Assembly: GCA_023846275.1 (NCBI GenBank)
Contig: JAIUJO010000299.1
Coordinates: forward strand, 391,001 to 455,000
Direction of reading: 5' to 3'
Length of the DNA: 64,000 nucleotides
Origin: Vanilla planifolia
Taxonomy: Eukaryota; Streptophyta; Magnoliopsida; Asparagales; Orchidaceae
The position numbers were made by a program, and so were the translations under genes. Under the pieces are notes generated by a model. It had not been told where the DNA came from, ran no database searches, and saw nothing but the letters and a program-made list of their open reading frames with translations. How positions within the stretch are numbered: position 1 is the first letter of the stretch; each line of letters opens with the position of its first letter. Positions 50,501-61,320 of the stretch are shown in pieces.

Positions 50501-53500
50501 TCAATCATCTCATTATTTAGAACTACAACTTACTAGGACAATTAATTTAATTTTTTCATAATTTTTTACATTGGTTTTGTTATATTATTATTTAAGAATA
50601 ATTCTTATCTCATGTGAGTTTTACTTTGCTTTCATTTTAATATATTACAATGAAAGTATATTTACATTGGTAGTTCATAGTAACTCATAAAAAGGTAATA
50701 TTAAGAGCAAACAAACCATGTTGGACTTGTCTTAATCAACATTATACATCTAAATTTAATTTTTTATATTTTAAAATCTTTTATTCTTTTGGAGTTTTGG
50801 CATGATTTAAGAGTCATGATAAGTCCAACCTAATTAGATATCAAGAGTGTTATACTCAATCTAATTAGTAAAATGGAATGTAATTTTCCCTCATAATTTG
50901 TCTCATCACTTCAAATTTTTTTCTTTTTGTTGCTGCTATTATAATGTAACTTTGAATCACCTATGATGGGACAATTATCTCATTAACTGGATAATCTTAC
51001 CCTGATTAAATATATCTTATTTAATATTAAAATAATTTTTTTAATATTAATTCCCATTTAACTTGCTAATTAGCATTAACTCCAAATGTAGTGTGATAGA
51101 GCTTAGACAAACATAGCTAAACTTTTCTCAAAGAGCTATATTAATAAAATTATTTTTTTTAATTTTTTAAATATTTTATTTTCAAGTGTTTATGCTTTTT
51201 GTAGGATATTTTTTACATAATTTGAAAAACAAGGATGTTATACTTGATTTATTTGTGTCTTAGAATAAAAATATCATAAATAATTTATATTTTTTCTTCA
51301 AATTTTTCATTCTATTTTTCTTACATAATTATAAAATTATAACTCTCTTCTATGTGACATTTAAATTAGTTTTTTTCCTATATTAAATTGCATTATTTAT
51401 TCACATTTTAACATTAATATATATAATTTACATTAAAAAAAGAAGTAATGGATTATTATTTAATTTTATTTAGGCCTATAATTCAATATATTTACAAATG
51501 AGGCTCAATGGTGAAGAAACAAATGGCATTGGACTTTTCTCAATGAGTTCTATCCAATTAAAACTATATTTTATATTTTTAAACATTATATTTAAATAAT
51601 GTTTAACACATTTTATAAGAAATTTTTATTTTTTTACTCTTTTTGTAGACCGAGGAAGTAACACAGGATCTCTTAAGTGTATTGAATGAAATTTGCATAT
51701 ACAATTTATATCGTTTGCAAAAAACATTTTCTCTGATTTAGTTATATTAGAATCAAAGAGTAATTATACAATAACTGAGCTTTAATTCCATTTAATTTTT
51801 TTACATAATTTTAATTTATCTAATTTCAACGTTTTGATATGTTTACTTAAAATTAAAAAACATTTATTATAAAAAATTTCTTATTTACTTTTGTAAATCA
51901 TAATAAATTAAATTGAGGATCAAATGAGCCAAAGCAATCATCATAAGACTTGGCTCAATTCATATGTTACTTCAATTTATCTATATCAAATTATTTTTTT
52001 GTGTATGTTATCTTAAAAATTTTATTCTCTATGATTTTATTTAATTTTACTAGACATTCAATTCTTATCGAATTTTTCAAACTAGAATCATATGATTTAT
52101 ACCCTTAGTAGCTTGGACTATGGCATATCGATGCAATTCATTACATTTCCTCAATTTTTTGTTTTCATTTGGCTACATTACTTTGTACCATAATATGTTT
52201 CTCCTGTGATGTTACATGTCCTTAATTTTTTGAGTCCATTATTTTAATTTATTCTATTTTTTCTTTAATATATATTTTCTTAGCATTAAAATAATAATTT
52301 ACTATTATTCATTGTTCTTCAATTTAGTAGTTTGTAGTCATTTTAGTTGTCGTCTAGTGTTGTCAAAAGAAACAAAGTTTCACTCATCTTGATGATTTCT
52401 ATCCTATTGAATATTGTCTTGGTATAGTTTTTAAATATTTTTTTATATAATTGCTGAATGTTTTATAAGAAATTTTTAATTGTATCATATTGAATGATCT
52501 AGGATGGTACACTTATATCGGTAATGTCTTACAATGATTATTTCATATATGACTTATCTCATTCCACAAAATATTTTTAATATGATTTGTTATATTACAG
52601 CATAACTATTATTCTACTCATGGCACCATTACATCTCTTTGATTTTATTAAACTATATTACATTAATTTTTCTTGATTTATTTTTCATACATATATTGTT
52701 AAATTTTAATTAATAATTTATGATTTTTTCAACTTAATTAACATGGTAATAAGAAATTACTCTTAATGAGGTATGATTGAGATGAAAAATGACCACTGGC
52801 TTGTGTTGAAGAGCACTATCCAATTTAATAATTAGTGTTATGCTTTCAAATATTTTATATTCAAGTGTTTTCGTAGACTTTATGATATTTCAATTCTTCC
52901 ATAGTTTAATTATTTAGAACATTATAGTTGTTCTTGTTATATCTCAGAATGAGACCTGTAAACTTTACGATCATTCATCAAATGATATACTTTCATTTAG
53001 TTATTTTACTATATAATTCTAAAACTTGTCATGTGAACTTTGTATTACACTGATTGGTTATATTATATTTTTTCAACTTACATAATTTTAACTTTAATGT
53101 ATATTTATATAAAATTAAAATAATAATATATTGTTATTTATGATTAATTTCTATGGTAACTTAGTATAATTCCTAACAAAGCCTGATAAGGGGAAGCAAA
53201 AATTGTTGGCTTTTCTCAAAGATATCCGTGAAGTTAAATACTTATTTTAATAATTTTTAAATATTTTATCTCCTAAGATTTTGGCATGCATTCTGAAACA
53301 TTTCAATTTGTACCATATTTAATAATCAAGGATGTTATATTCCATCTCTTTTGTGGCTTGGAATTTAACTTTAACACAATATTTGTCTCATTATAACTTT
53401 TTTTAAAATATTTTTTTATTTTATAGCAAAACTCTAATTTCTTACTCACATGACCTATACATTATTTTCATCTAGTAATATTCATTTCTTCAATTAATAT

Positions 53501-53705
53501 CATTTTAGTTTTAACAATTATTTTCTTAATATTTAAACAATAATTTGCAATTATTTATACATATTTAACTTGGTAACTCATACTTAATCCATATGAGATC
53601 AAATAAAATTAAAATAAAAGTCATTGGACTCATTTTGGTGAGGTATATCAAATTAAAAATTAATTTTTATATAAATATTTTTTTGGAGTTTTAGCAATTT
53701 TTAGC
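29574..53705 (+). repeat. Satellite-like tandem array, right arm, monomer about 415 bp
   Basis: Nearly 60 head-to-tail monomers. A core like gagctctatccaattaaa recurs near 32,992, 33,355, 36,315, 37,110, 38,335, 38,752, 39,175, 39,593, 39,995, 40,362, 40,782, 41,585, 42,008, 42,718, 43,090, 44,245, 46,323, 46,735, 47,157, 47,560, 48,748, 49,165, 49,557, 49,972, 50,385, 51,130, 51,545, 52,390, 52,805, 53,220 and 53,640. Steps are mostly 390-425 bp. Each monomer reads in order: this core, A+T-rich DNA, 'ttttggcatgcttta', 'gatgttacactcgatctcc', 'ggaatgcaacttt', 'tttatctcatttct', ctttgatttggttatatt, 'aactctaaatctcctctcat', a second ctttgatttggttatatt, 'gcttcaatttatctcatttta', aataataatttattatt, then 'aatgaggtctaatcaagatg'. 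All open frames inside are accidental. Confidence 0.9.
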
Positions 53706-55140
53706 AAATTTAATGCTGAATAAGTGGATAAGATATGGATACTTTGATCATATTTGGTATAGGCTATCCCACTTTTATATTGAGATCTGGATCATTTCAT
53801 TTAATAATAATAAAATTTGGATTAGATTTGGACTGTTGAATTCGATAAAAGAGGTAAATGCTATCAAATCAAATATAGAAAATTTTGTAGAAATAGAAAT
53901 AGCCACCCAATGAAGTTAGACAAGATTATGACCATTAGATGGATCATTAGTTACATTAGATGAAGTAGTAAACATCCGACCAATTTATTGAATGGATTGT
54001 TGGATCGATAAGGTCAACACTTTTAGGCAGAGGTTATCTTCACCATGCGATAGCCAAAATACATGATCTGATGGTGTTGAGCAATCCCACATTTAAGTGG
54101 AGATAAACAAAAGTGATTTCGTTTGACAGTGTAGGAAAGGAGTACTACTTTTAATTTATAAGCATTTGTCTAGAGACATTATTTATATCTTAATTAAGGC
54201 TTTAGAATTAATCAACTTAACATACTTGTAGTATGCATGCTTACATAGGTCTGACTCAAAAACAATATGTACTATACTTGAGTGCTGCTCAACTTGATCC
54301 AATGGCATACCCCATGTAGTTCAAGAATACACTTTCAGCCCAAATAAGGTCAATCGAATTTTCCAAATCCAATACTAGCTATTCGCCATGTGGGCTTGCG
54401 TAGCTCAAGAACTTTTAAGTTAGGATCACAATAATGATGTGACAATTTTTTTATATATTAATTATTAAATATTTTATAGAATTAATTTTAGATTTAACGA
54501 TGGTTTAGTAAACAAACATATCAAGAATTTGACAACGATAAAATTTAACCAAGGAAATGGTTATGAGATTCAAAAATGGAATTCTATTTATTTACTAATT
54601 CAACAAGGTGACTGAAAAATTTGATGCTTGAATTTGATTTGAAATAGATAGGAAATGAGAGTGCCTCAATATCAAAAAGATAATATTCTATTTCTTAATA
54701 ATGGAAAACCTTGTCAAAGTTGAGTGTACATGGCTTCAATCCTTGGAACTTATTGAAAACTCTAAGGTGCTTTGAAAGTTTCTAATTCACCATCTTCTAA
54801 GGTGCTTGATTTTTTTGTTAAAAACTATACTTGATTAACACTAAATAAACTCATTAGAATGCAATGCTAAAAATTTAATAATTAGCTTATCAAACTTTGA
54901 GGTGACTTAATGATCTCCTTAATAAGATGATGACAAAAATTAAATGTTTTTAAGAAAATGTAACAAGTGAAATATATATATATATATATATATATAAGAA
55001 TTGTTGTGATATATTAAAAATGAAATGTGTGTACTCCTCCTCAATTCATGCTATCCTTATTATATGATTCCATTCACCTATTTAAACAAAATCTATTCTC
55101 CCACGTCGATATAATCAAATGAGACATATAATTTATATAA
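53706..55140. other. Unclassified DNA between the satellite and copia element
   Basis: Satellite periodicity stops sharply near 53,705. The following 700 bp is less T-rich and has no coding motif; the 66-codon open frame at 53,713-53,913 has no recognisable domain. The right part may hold the 3' LTR of the minus-strand copia element whose coding region ends near 55,150, but no LTR pair was recognised. Confidence 0.45.
54972..54997. repeat. (AT)n microsatellite
   Basis: An uninterrupted AT dinucleotide run of about 26 bases lies in the interval expected to contain the copia 3' LTR. Confidence 0.95.
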
Positions 55141-55149
55141 TTTATATAA

Positions 55150-55480
55150 TTTCTATTACAAGCAATAGCCAACTTATGTCATGAAATTGTTCCATTGGAA
55201 GGAACTTAGTAATTATGTTGGCTAATTCTTGTTAGTAGGAACAAATGCAAAATCTACTATGGTTTTAGTGACTTTATCTCTAATAAAATTATAGCTTACA
55301 CTAATGTGCTTGGTCGTAGAATAATGAACCTGTTTCTTTAGTAAGGCCAATGCACTAGTATTGTCAATTCAACTAGCAATATGTGAGAGATCAAGACCAT
55401 AATCGTGATATTGTTATCTTAACCATAAAACTTCAACACTACTTGTACTCAATACATACTCATCTCTCATGGTCCATAGA
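55150..55480 (-). pseudogene. Copia RNase H (broken)
   Basis: The minus strand reads DYGLDLSHIA near 55,410, 'DNTSALALLKKQVHY' near 55,368-55,325 and STTKHISVSYNFIRD near 55,325-55,280. This matches the copia RNase H '..DNTSAI.LSKNP..HSRTKHIEIRHHFIRD'. It is followed by 'FVPTN' and 'ANIITKFLPMEQF' near 55,250-55,185 (FVPTE.Q.ADIFTKPL....F). The Asp of DNTSA, one of the RNase H metal ligands, is kept. The upstream 'ALSTAEAEY' block near 55,460 is decayed. Stops occur between blocks, so the protein is dead. Confidence 0.88.
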
Positions 55481-55899
55481 GTCACATAATTTTATTTCTT
55501 GATTAACCGTAAAATTAGCCAATTTTTTTAGGAATTGACATGTACTAGAGGTATTTTCTTATATTCATTATAACCTACAAAGTTTGAGTCTATGTAGCAT
55601 ATAGGGTTATATGAAAGGGTTTTTCTAGTATATCACAATCCTATGTTCATTTCACTTTTTAAATGTTTGAAGTTTTATTCAACTACTTTTACATTTCGTT
55701 CCTTTGGATTGCCTTGGAACCTTTCACATAAGGCAACACCAAATAAGATATCTAGTCTACTTGTCACAAGATATAATAATGATATAATAAGACCTCTGTA
55801 AAGTTTTTGATTAATGGGTTTTTCGATTTCATCTAAATCTAAATGTATTGATTAATTCATTAAAAACCTTTGATCTTCATATTTTCATGACCAAAATTT

Positions 55900-56600
55900 A
55901 TTAATAATTCTTTTAAGTACTTAGTTTGAGAAAAAATCCATCTTTTAATTGCTTAATTTGTAATGCTAAGAAAACATTCATATCACCCATTATACCCATC
56001 TCAAACATCGTTGCCATCAACTCATTTAATTCTTTGCACATATTTTCAATAGTGCTTTCAAACATTATGTCATCAAGGCAAACTTGTACTAGTAAAAAAA
56101 TGATCATTTAAAGATTTTAAGAAAGATGTGGTGTCCTTATTTCATTTCTTAAAGCCATTATCTACTAGATAATTACTAATTCTATGATACAGTGCATAGG
56201 GAGCTTGCTCAAGGCGATAAATTGCCTTCTTAAACTTATATAGAAAACCATCGTAGGCACGGGACTCAAAACTTGGGGTTGTTTTACACACAAAACTTCT
56301 TCTATTATACTATATAAAAATGTGCTTGTTACATCCATTTAAAAAAATTATAAATTTTCATGTCAACAATATACTGAGAGAAGACTAATGGCCTCTAATC
56401 TTGTTACCGATGCAACATGTCTTGCATTTTTTCTAATGACCACTACATTTTCATCTTATTTATTTTTGAATACCCATTTATTCAAATTTTTTTTCGATTA
56501 ATTTGTCTGGAAACTAATTCCCACACTTTGTTTCTCATAAATAGATCTAATTCTTCATTCATGTCTTGAACCCAATAGGCATCCTTAAGTGCACATTCTA
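55900..56600 (-). pseudogene. Copia reverse transcriptase (broken)
   Basis: The N-terminal motif near 56,592-56,546 reads 'CALKDAYWVQDMNEELDLF', matching 'AL.D..W..AM.EELDQF' of copia RT. The most intact stretch, open from 56,107 to 55,913, reads VQVCLDDIMFEST, then 'ELNELMATMFEMGIMGDMN' and FLALQIKQLKDGFF. The family equivalent is 'VQIYVDDIIFGST..ELC.EFS..M...FEMS.MGELNFFLGLQIKQ...G'. The YVDD active site is CLDD, so both catalytic Asp are retained. Between these two blocks the frame is lost repeatedly. RNase H follows directly, as expected. Confidence 0.92.
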
Positions 56601-56949
56601 TATATACTAGTTTTATGATAGATACAAATGAAAAATGATCAGTTTCTTTCATAGAATCTCTAGTTCTAAGTCCTTAATTAATATCTCCTATTATTAATTT
56701 CATTGGATATGAGATACCTTTAATCTTTAAGTAATTCGTGACTAACATCTTATTTTCCTTCTATGTTTAGTCTTGTCTTCATCCACCTTCAAATCTAGCT
56801 TTCTTTTATAATGTTTGATGAAATGATAAAGGTCTTTTCATCAAAATTTTTATTATTTGTCTCTTTATAGACTCATCAAACATTACATGCACTAATTCCT
56901 CTACTTTTTGAATATTATGTTGTAAACCCTACATGAATTTTAAAGAAAA

Positions 56950-57560
56950 AGTATTCTAAGAAACTTTATGCACTTGCTTCCTCATCAAACGTGTTCACAT
57001 GGGCTCTTACATTATTTAGAATGATACATTTACACTCAAAACATTAAAATAACTAACATTTGGCCTCCATTTTTACAATAACTCATAAGGAGTTTTCTTA
57101 CATATTGGCCTTAAATTAATTCTATTTATTATGTGATAAAATGCATTAATTGCCTTAGCTAAACTCTAATTTAGTAGATTGTATTCATACTATATTGTTC
57201 AACACATCTCTACAAGGGTTTTATTCTTTCTTTTAATAACCCAATTTTGTTGAGGTACATAAGAAAATGTAAATTGTGCCATATTCCTTTACACTTTAAA
57301 TAATAATATAAATCAAACTTCTTAAATTCACTTCCATTAATACTTTGGATACAAATTAATTTGAGATTTGTTTATCTTTTTTTGTCTTATTAAATTAACA
57401 AACTTTTAAACCTTTAACTTTTACTCTTAAGAAATACAACTCAAGTATATCTAAAAAATAATTGACAAACACAAATTCATATTTCTTTCCAATTAAACTC
57501 AAGGTTGTATTGGTCAAGAAAGGTCTAAAAATAATATCTCTAAAGGTGTACTTGTTTTTA
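56950..57560 (-). pseudogene. Copia integrase (broken)
   Basis: The minus strand near 57,505-57,450 reads SLIGKKYEFVFVNYFLD (family: SLGGKRY.FVIVDDYSR, Asp altered). Near 57,360-57,320 the translation keeps an 'I..INGSEF' -like piece (IRSDHGTEF). Near 57,300-57,220 it reads 'GI.HN', then 'CTSTKLGY.KKE' (SAPRTPQQNGVVERKN). Near 57,130-57,050 it reads INRI, then 'ENSL.VIVKMEAKC' (NRILIRP...KTPYELW.GRKP). The order is correct and the spacing normal, but stops and substitutions at the D-D-E positions make it inactive. Confidence 0.8.
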
Positions 57561-57642
57561 AGTCACATTTTAGTTTAATGGAAGATTTAACATGCTTTTC
57601 TTATTCTCATGGTTGAGACAATTTCAAGCTTGTTTTTTTTAT

Positions 57643-57990
57643 CAGGAAGACCTCTATCTATATCTAGCTTACTTATGTTTTTTATGGTTGAACGACCTAC
57701 ATGACCTAGTCTTCTATGCCATAAAGTATTCTTAATTGAATGTGCAAAAAGACATTCTTTCCACTAGCTTCTAGTTGGTAAATCTTAATAACATAAGTAT
57801 CATTTCCACTTTTCCAACTAGTAATACATGATCATTTTTTAATATTTTGGAACATTGAGTATCAAAGTTAACAAAGTAACCATTATCACATAATTAGCAA
57901 ATTCTAATTAAATTAAATTCTAATCCATCAATTGAGAAACATTTAATAGTGTAACATTAGTTGTAGTTATATACAAAATTTTACTATCTT
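57643..57990 (-). pseudogene. Copia GAG-pre-integrase domain and protease tail
   Basis: 57,726-57,643 on the minus strand reads LWHRRLGHVGRSTIKNIS and continues KLDIDRGLP with no interruption, an almost perfect match to the copia block 'LWHRRLGH.....I..LSK..LVRGLP'. This is the start of the HHCC zinc-binding region of integrase. Upstream, about 57,960-57,790 reads 'NVTLLNVSQLMD' (NLLSVSQLCD) and 'FDTQCSKILKNDHVLLVGK' (F....C.V.......L.GKR), the region between protease and integrase. The catalytic protease motif itself (about 58.0 kb) was not readable. Confidence 0.88.
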
Positions 57991-58020
57991 CTTCTCAGAG
58001 TTGTCATTTAATGTTACCCA

Positions 58021-59390
58021 TTTTAATTAGTCTCTGATCATATGTTTTCACGTCCCCTTTCTAACACCCCTAAGTAAGGTCTTGATTGTTTTTCTATGTA
58101 TGACTGCATTAATTATAAACTTTTAACTTATTGCTAATAAACTATAATTTTTATTTCCTTCATTTTTGTGCTTTCTTTTACAAATAATTTCGAAGTAACT
58201 TATTTCTAATCTATGAATGTCTCCAACAAATCTATCTCCAAACAATGATTGCGGAGGCAATTTATGTTATTTTTATATTATCTATCCTTAGGAACACAAG
58301 CAAGCTTTAGTTGATCATTAGTATTCAATATAGGAGCATTCACAACATCATTTTTAATTACCCATTTCAAACAAGATTTTGAGATGAAAATGTTTTTCAT
58401 ATTTCTAAAATATTTAAAAGGTATGTCATTTTATGCAAGAATTAAAGCATGTAATATATGAAATATTTTCCATGATTTCAAAAGAAGACATAATCTTATG
58501 TTTACAAAACTGAAGACCTTGTGAAGCAATCAAATATTCTACATGTGCAAAAAAGTGATTTCTTCTAAATTAGTAATTTCCTTTATCAACGAAGTATTCT
58601 ATATTATCATTAAGATGTTTTCATCACAAATCTAAAGCATTTAAATTTTCTTTTATTGCCTTCTTTCAAATACTATATCTTAATAATATGTATGCTTTCC
58701 TTTTGAATAAAGGAAATTAATTAAGTTTTTATTGTCAATTTATCAATTTATTTTCTCAATATAAGTAATAACTCTTCTTGTAACACAAAATCAAATCATT
58801 TAAACTTGATCCTAAACATAAATCATATAGATTGAGATTAAATCTCCCTTCATTATGCCTAGGTTATCAAGGTATCCACCAGGGGCTTGGTATGCCCTAG
58901 CTGTTGGCTATTCCACTATTTCTACCTATGATTCGATTGCCTTCCATGCCCTAAAATTGTGATACATTGACTCATATTACAAAAAAATCTGAAAAAAAGT
59001 TTTTTATGAAAAATTAAAACATAATACTAACATTGTCCTTTCACATCCATGAATTATAGCTCACAACTATGAACATCGGTCTACTTTTATGGTAAAAAAT
59101 TCAAATCTTTGAAAAATACAAAGGGAAAAAAATTAGATTTAAAAAAATGTTCATAAATTTTCAACAAAACAATTGAAATAGCATTTCAAAGTTCTTATGT
59201 AAGTGTTGGTGCCTGTATTTCCCGTACTCAACTTTAAACAAAATCATGGCGTGCAAAAAAACTATCTTGGGTTCTACAATCATACATCTAGATATCCACA
59301 GTATCAACATACAAATTCCTCAATTATTTTTTTACTAAATTATACTGAAACAACACACGTAAAATCAATATAGAAATGTCGTTAAATCAG
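58021..59390. other. Probable degraded copia gag/leader; nothing firm
   Basis: By position this should hold the copia protease start, gag, primer site and part of the 5' LTR (minus strand). No zinc knuckle or primer site could be recognised. A short GC-richer segment at about 58,855-58,965 stands out in composition but has no identifiable product. Confidence 0.35.
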
Positions 59391-59394
59391 TGAA

Positions 59395-59880
59395 CAACAG
59401 AGACAACAATAACTTTCGCCCGGGTGTCAAAAATTTCAACCGTCTTGTAGTCTTCCCTAAAAATCCTATCTAAGGTTAGATAAAGAGGTTTAGGTATCAA
59501 CAATCATTGAAGCAACAATATATTTAGAGGACTGGTGGTGGTGGGACTTACCAAACTCAAACATGGCTGAACGATTAACAAGGAAGGTGGAATTCTCGGA
59601 GATCCTCCAAGGGCTCGTTTGAGACTCTTCAGGAGAAATAGGCCATGCATGAACAGACCTGGAGATCCTATCCATCGATCTTCAAAATAACGTGAAGAGA
59701 GAAGAAAAATTTGTAGTAAGCTTTCCCACTCATCCGCAACCACTTTGCTGTGATGATTGAAAACTTCTAGAGAATTGGGTTGTGGTCCGGTAGGTTATGG
59801 TCTGACCCTGATTCATTATTATTCCGACACTTTCAATCCACCACAATGCGACATGATCTAGCACGCCATATGTTATACTA
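59395..59880. other. GC-richer patch of unknown origin
   Basis: This 480 bp is visibly richer in G, C and CpG than its neighbours and contains overlapping minus-strand open frames (59,675-59,490 and 59,743-59,504) of 61 and 79 codons. Neither translation shows a domain I recognise; both are rich in Leu/Ser/Pro. It could be an LTR or leader of the adjacent copia element, a different young insertion, or a remnant of a host exon. I cannot choose between these. Confidence 0.3.
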
Positions 59881-60094
59881 ATTTTTTATTGATAATTTAA
59901 ATTTTTAAAAAATAAATTAAATGCAACTTGTTTGTTTTACTTTTCTTTTATTGTGTAACATAAATTTATCTAAAAACATAGATATCTTTATCAGTTGAAC
60001 ATTGAAATTTATATGTGCCCAGCATCTTGTGTGCATGACTAATGAGGTTCACAAAGCATAAAATTTTTTAAAAATTTTATGTTTGTAAGTGGCT

Positions 60095-61320
60095 AACACT
60101 TAGATAAGGTGATAGTTTATTAGAAGACTTCACTTCTTCATTGATAGAATTTTCATAACATACAATCCACTAAAGGATATTGCAATATAATGTAGCTAGT
60201 AGCAAAATGATGATTTGATGGTGCTTTACGTAATAGGGTTTGTCAAGCTTGGTTGTAGCCTTAGCCTCATATTGTTGTACTTGCATGTGTGGCAGAATAG
60301 TGGTGCACTACAACACTGATAGTGTAGTATTTGCACATGTAGCAACAAGTATGTACACTTCTTATTACTTCAAATGCATGTGTTATTGGGTCCCATATTG
60401 TGCAACTTTGTTTATGTTGTTTCCATTATCGACTATAGGTGCATTGGCAAGGTGATGTCATATTAGAGAACTTGCCTTCCACATTGATTGAATTATAACA
60501 ACATGCAATTGCAAGTGTTACTTTGTGGCACGATGCTGTCTATGATGAAAAAAAAGTTGGATGATGCAATACGTATAAGCGTTTGTGCATGTTATACTTC
60601 ATCCATTGTCATGTGCAATTTTTCATAGTTCTCAAGTGTGGTTTGCAACATGCGGTTCATGTGACTAGTGGTGTAACATCTTTTTGGATTTTTGGCACTA
60701 CCATGTGTTTGTTCTTGAATAAGGGGATGCCCAAATAAGATACTTATCATTGTGCTTGTTCAAAGTGTCACTCGTTTTCCTCTGTGTGTTATTTTGTGAA
60801 GTACAATTTGGCTCACTATGTATTGAAAGTTTGGCAGTGCCATCTACTTTTAGCAATGCCTTTCTCATCAGAGTTCTTGCCATTTTATTGTCTGATGTAT
60901 GGTAGCATCCAAGTGTCTTGTGTTGAAATTCTTCATATGTAACATTTTGTGCTTGAATTGCATGGCTTTTTCTCACCATTGCCATATCTTAGGCTATGGG
61001 AACAAGAATGAGGTGTCACTCTAATAGGAACTCGACTTGGCACAATGTGAAATTGTCACACTTTTCTTACAACTTGGAGCTTTAGTTTGTCTGTTATTCG
61101 TCAGTGTTACAGTGAAACTTATATGGTGTAAATTACACATGGCCTTGTGTTGGTTGAATGTGTTATTACCTCGACATGGTATGATACATGGTGGAAAGCC
61201 CCACCCTCATGCTATGTATTCCTATGCATGCAGCATTGTGGTGCCTTACAAGTGTGACCTATTCGTTGTGAAATTACAACTTTTTAAAGTGATTAAAATT
61301 TTGTTGCTTCATGGCTAACA
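60095..61320. repeat. GC-richer region with degenerate direct repeats
   Basis: A block at about 60,101-60,165 ('aaggtgatagtttattagaa' onward, then 'cttcattgatagaattttca') recurs at about 60,449-60,510 ('aaggtgatgtcatattagag', then 'cacattgattgaattataac'). A weaker third copy lies near 61,005-61,040 ('gaggtgtcactctaatagga'). Steps are about 350 and about 550 bp, so the repeat is irregular. The intervening DNA is rich in 'tgtg', 'ttgtg' and 'catgtg' words. Open frames of 71-95 codons occur on both strands with no recognised domain. It may be a short, old tandem duplication. Confidence 0.4.

Larger units (their letters stand above)
55150..58020 (-). mobile_element. Decayed Ty1/copia retrotransposon (coding region)
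   Basis: Reading leftwards, the order is the protease/pre-integrase region (about 57,990-57,643), integrase (about 57,560-56,950), RT (56,592-55,900) and RNase H (about 55,480-55,150). Integrase before RT is diagnostic of Ty1/copia rather than gypsy. Frames are interrupted, but individual blocks remain unusually readable, so this may be younger than the gypsy fossils to the left. LTRs and gag could not be delimited. They are expected left of 55.1 kb and right of 58 kb. Confidence 0.88.

Noticed and set aside
22750..53705. CRISPR-like or multi-gene tandem family interpretation of the periodic sequence
   Set aside because: The period is about 415 bp with no short identical repeats and unique spacers, and no conserved reading frame. 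Everything else in the window is plant-type DNA.
53713..53913. 66-codon open frame starting right at the satellite border
   Set aside because: Its Ile/Trp/Tyr/Asn-rich translation matches no family I know, and the length is expected by chance.
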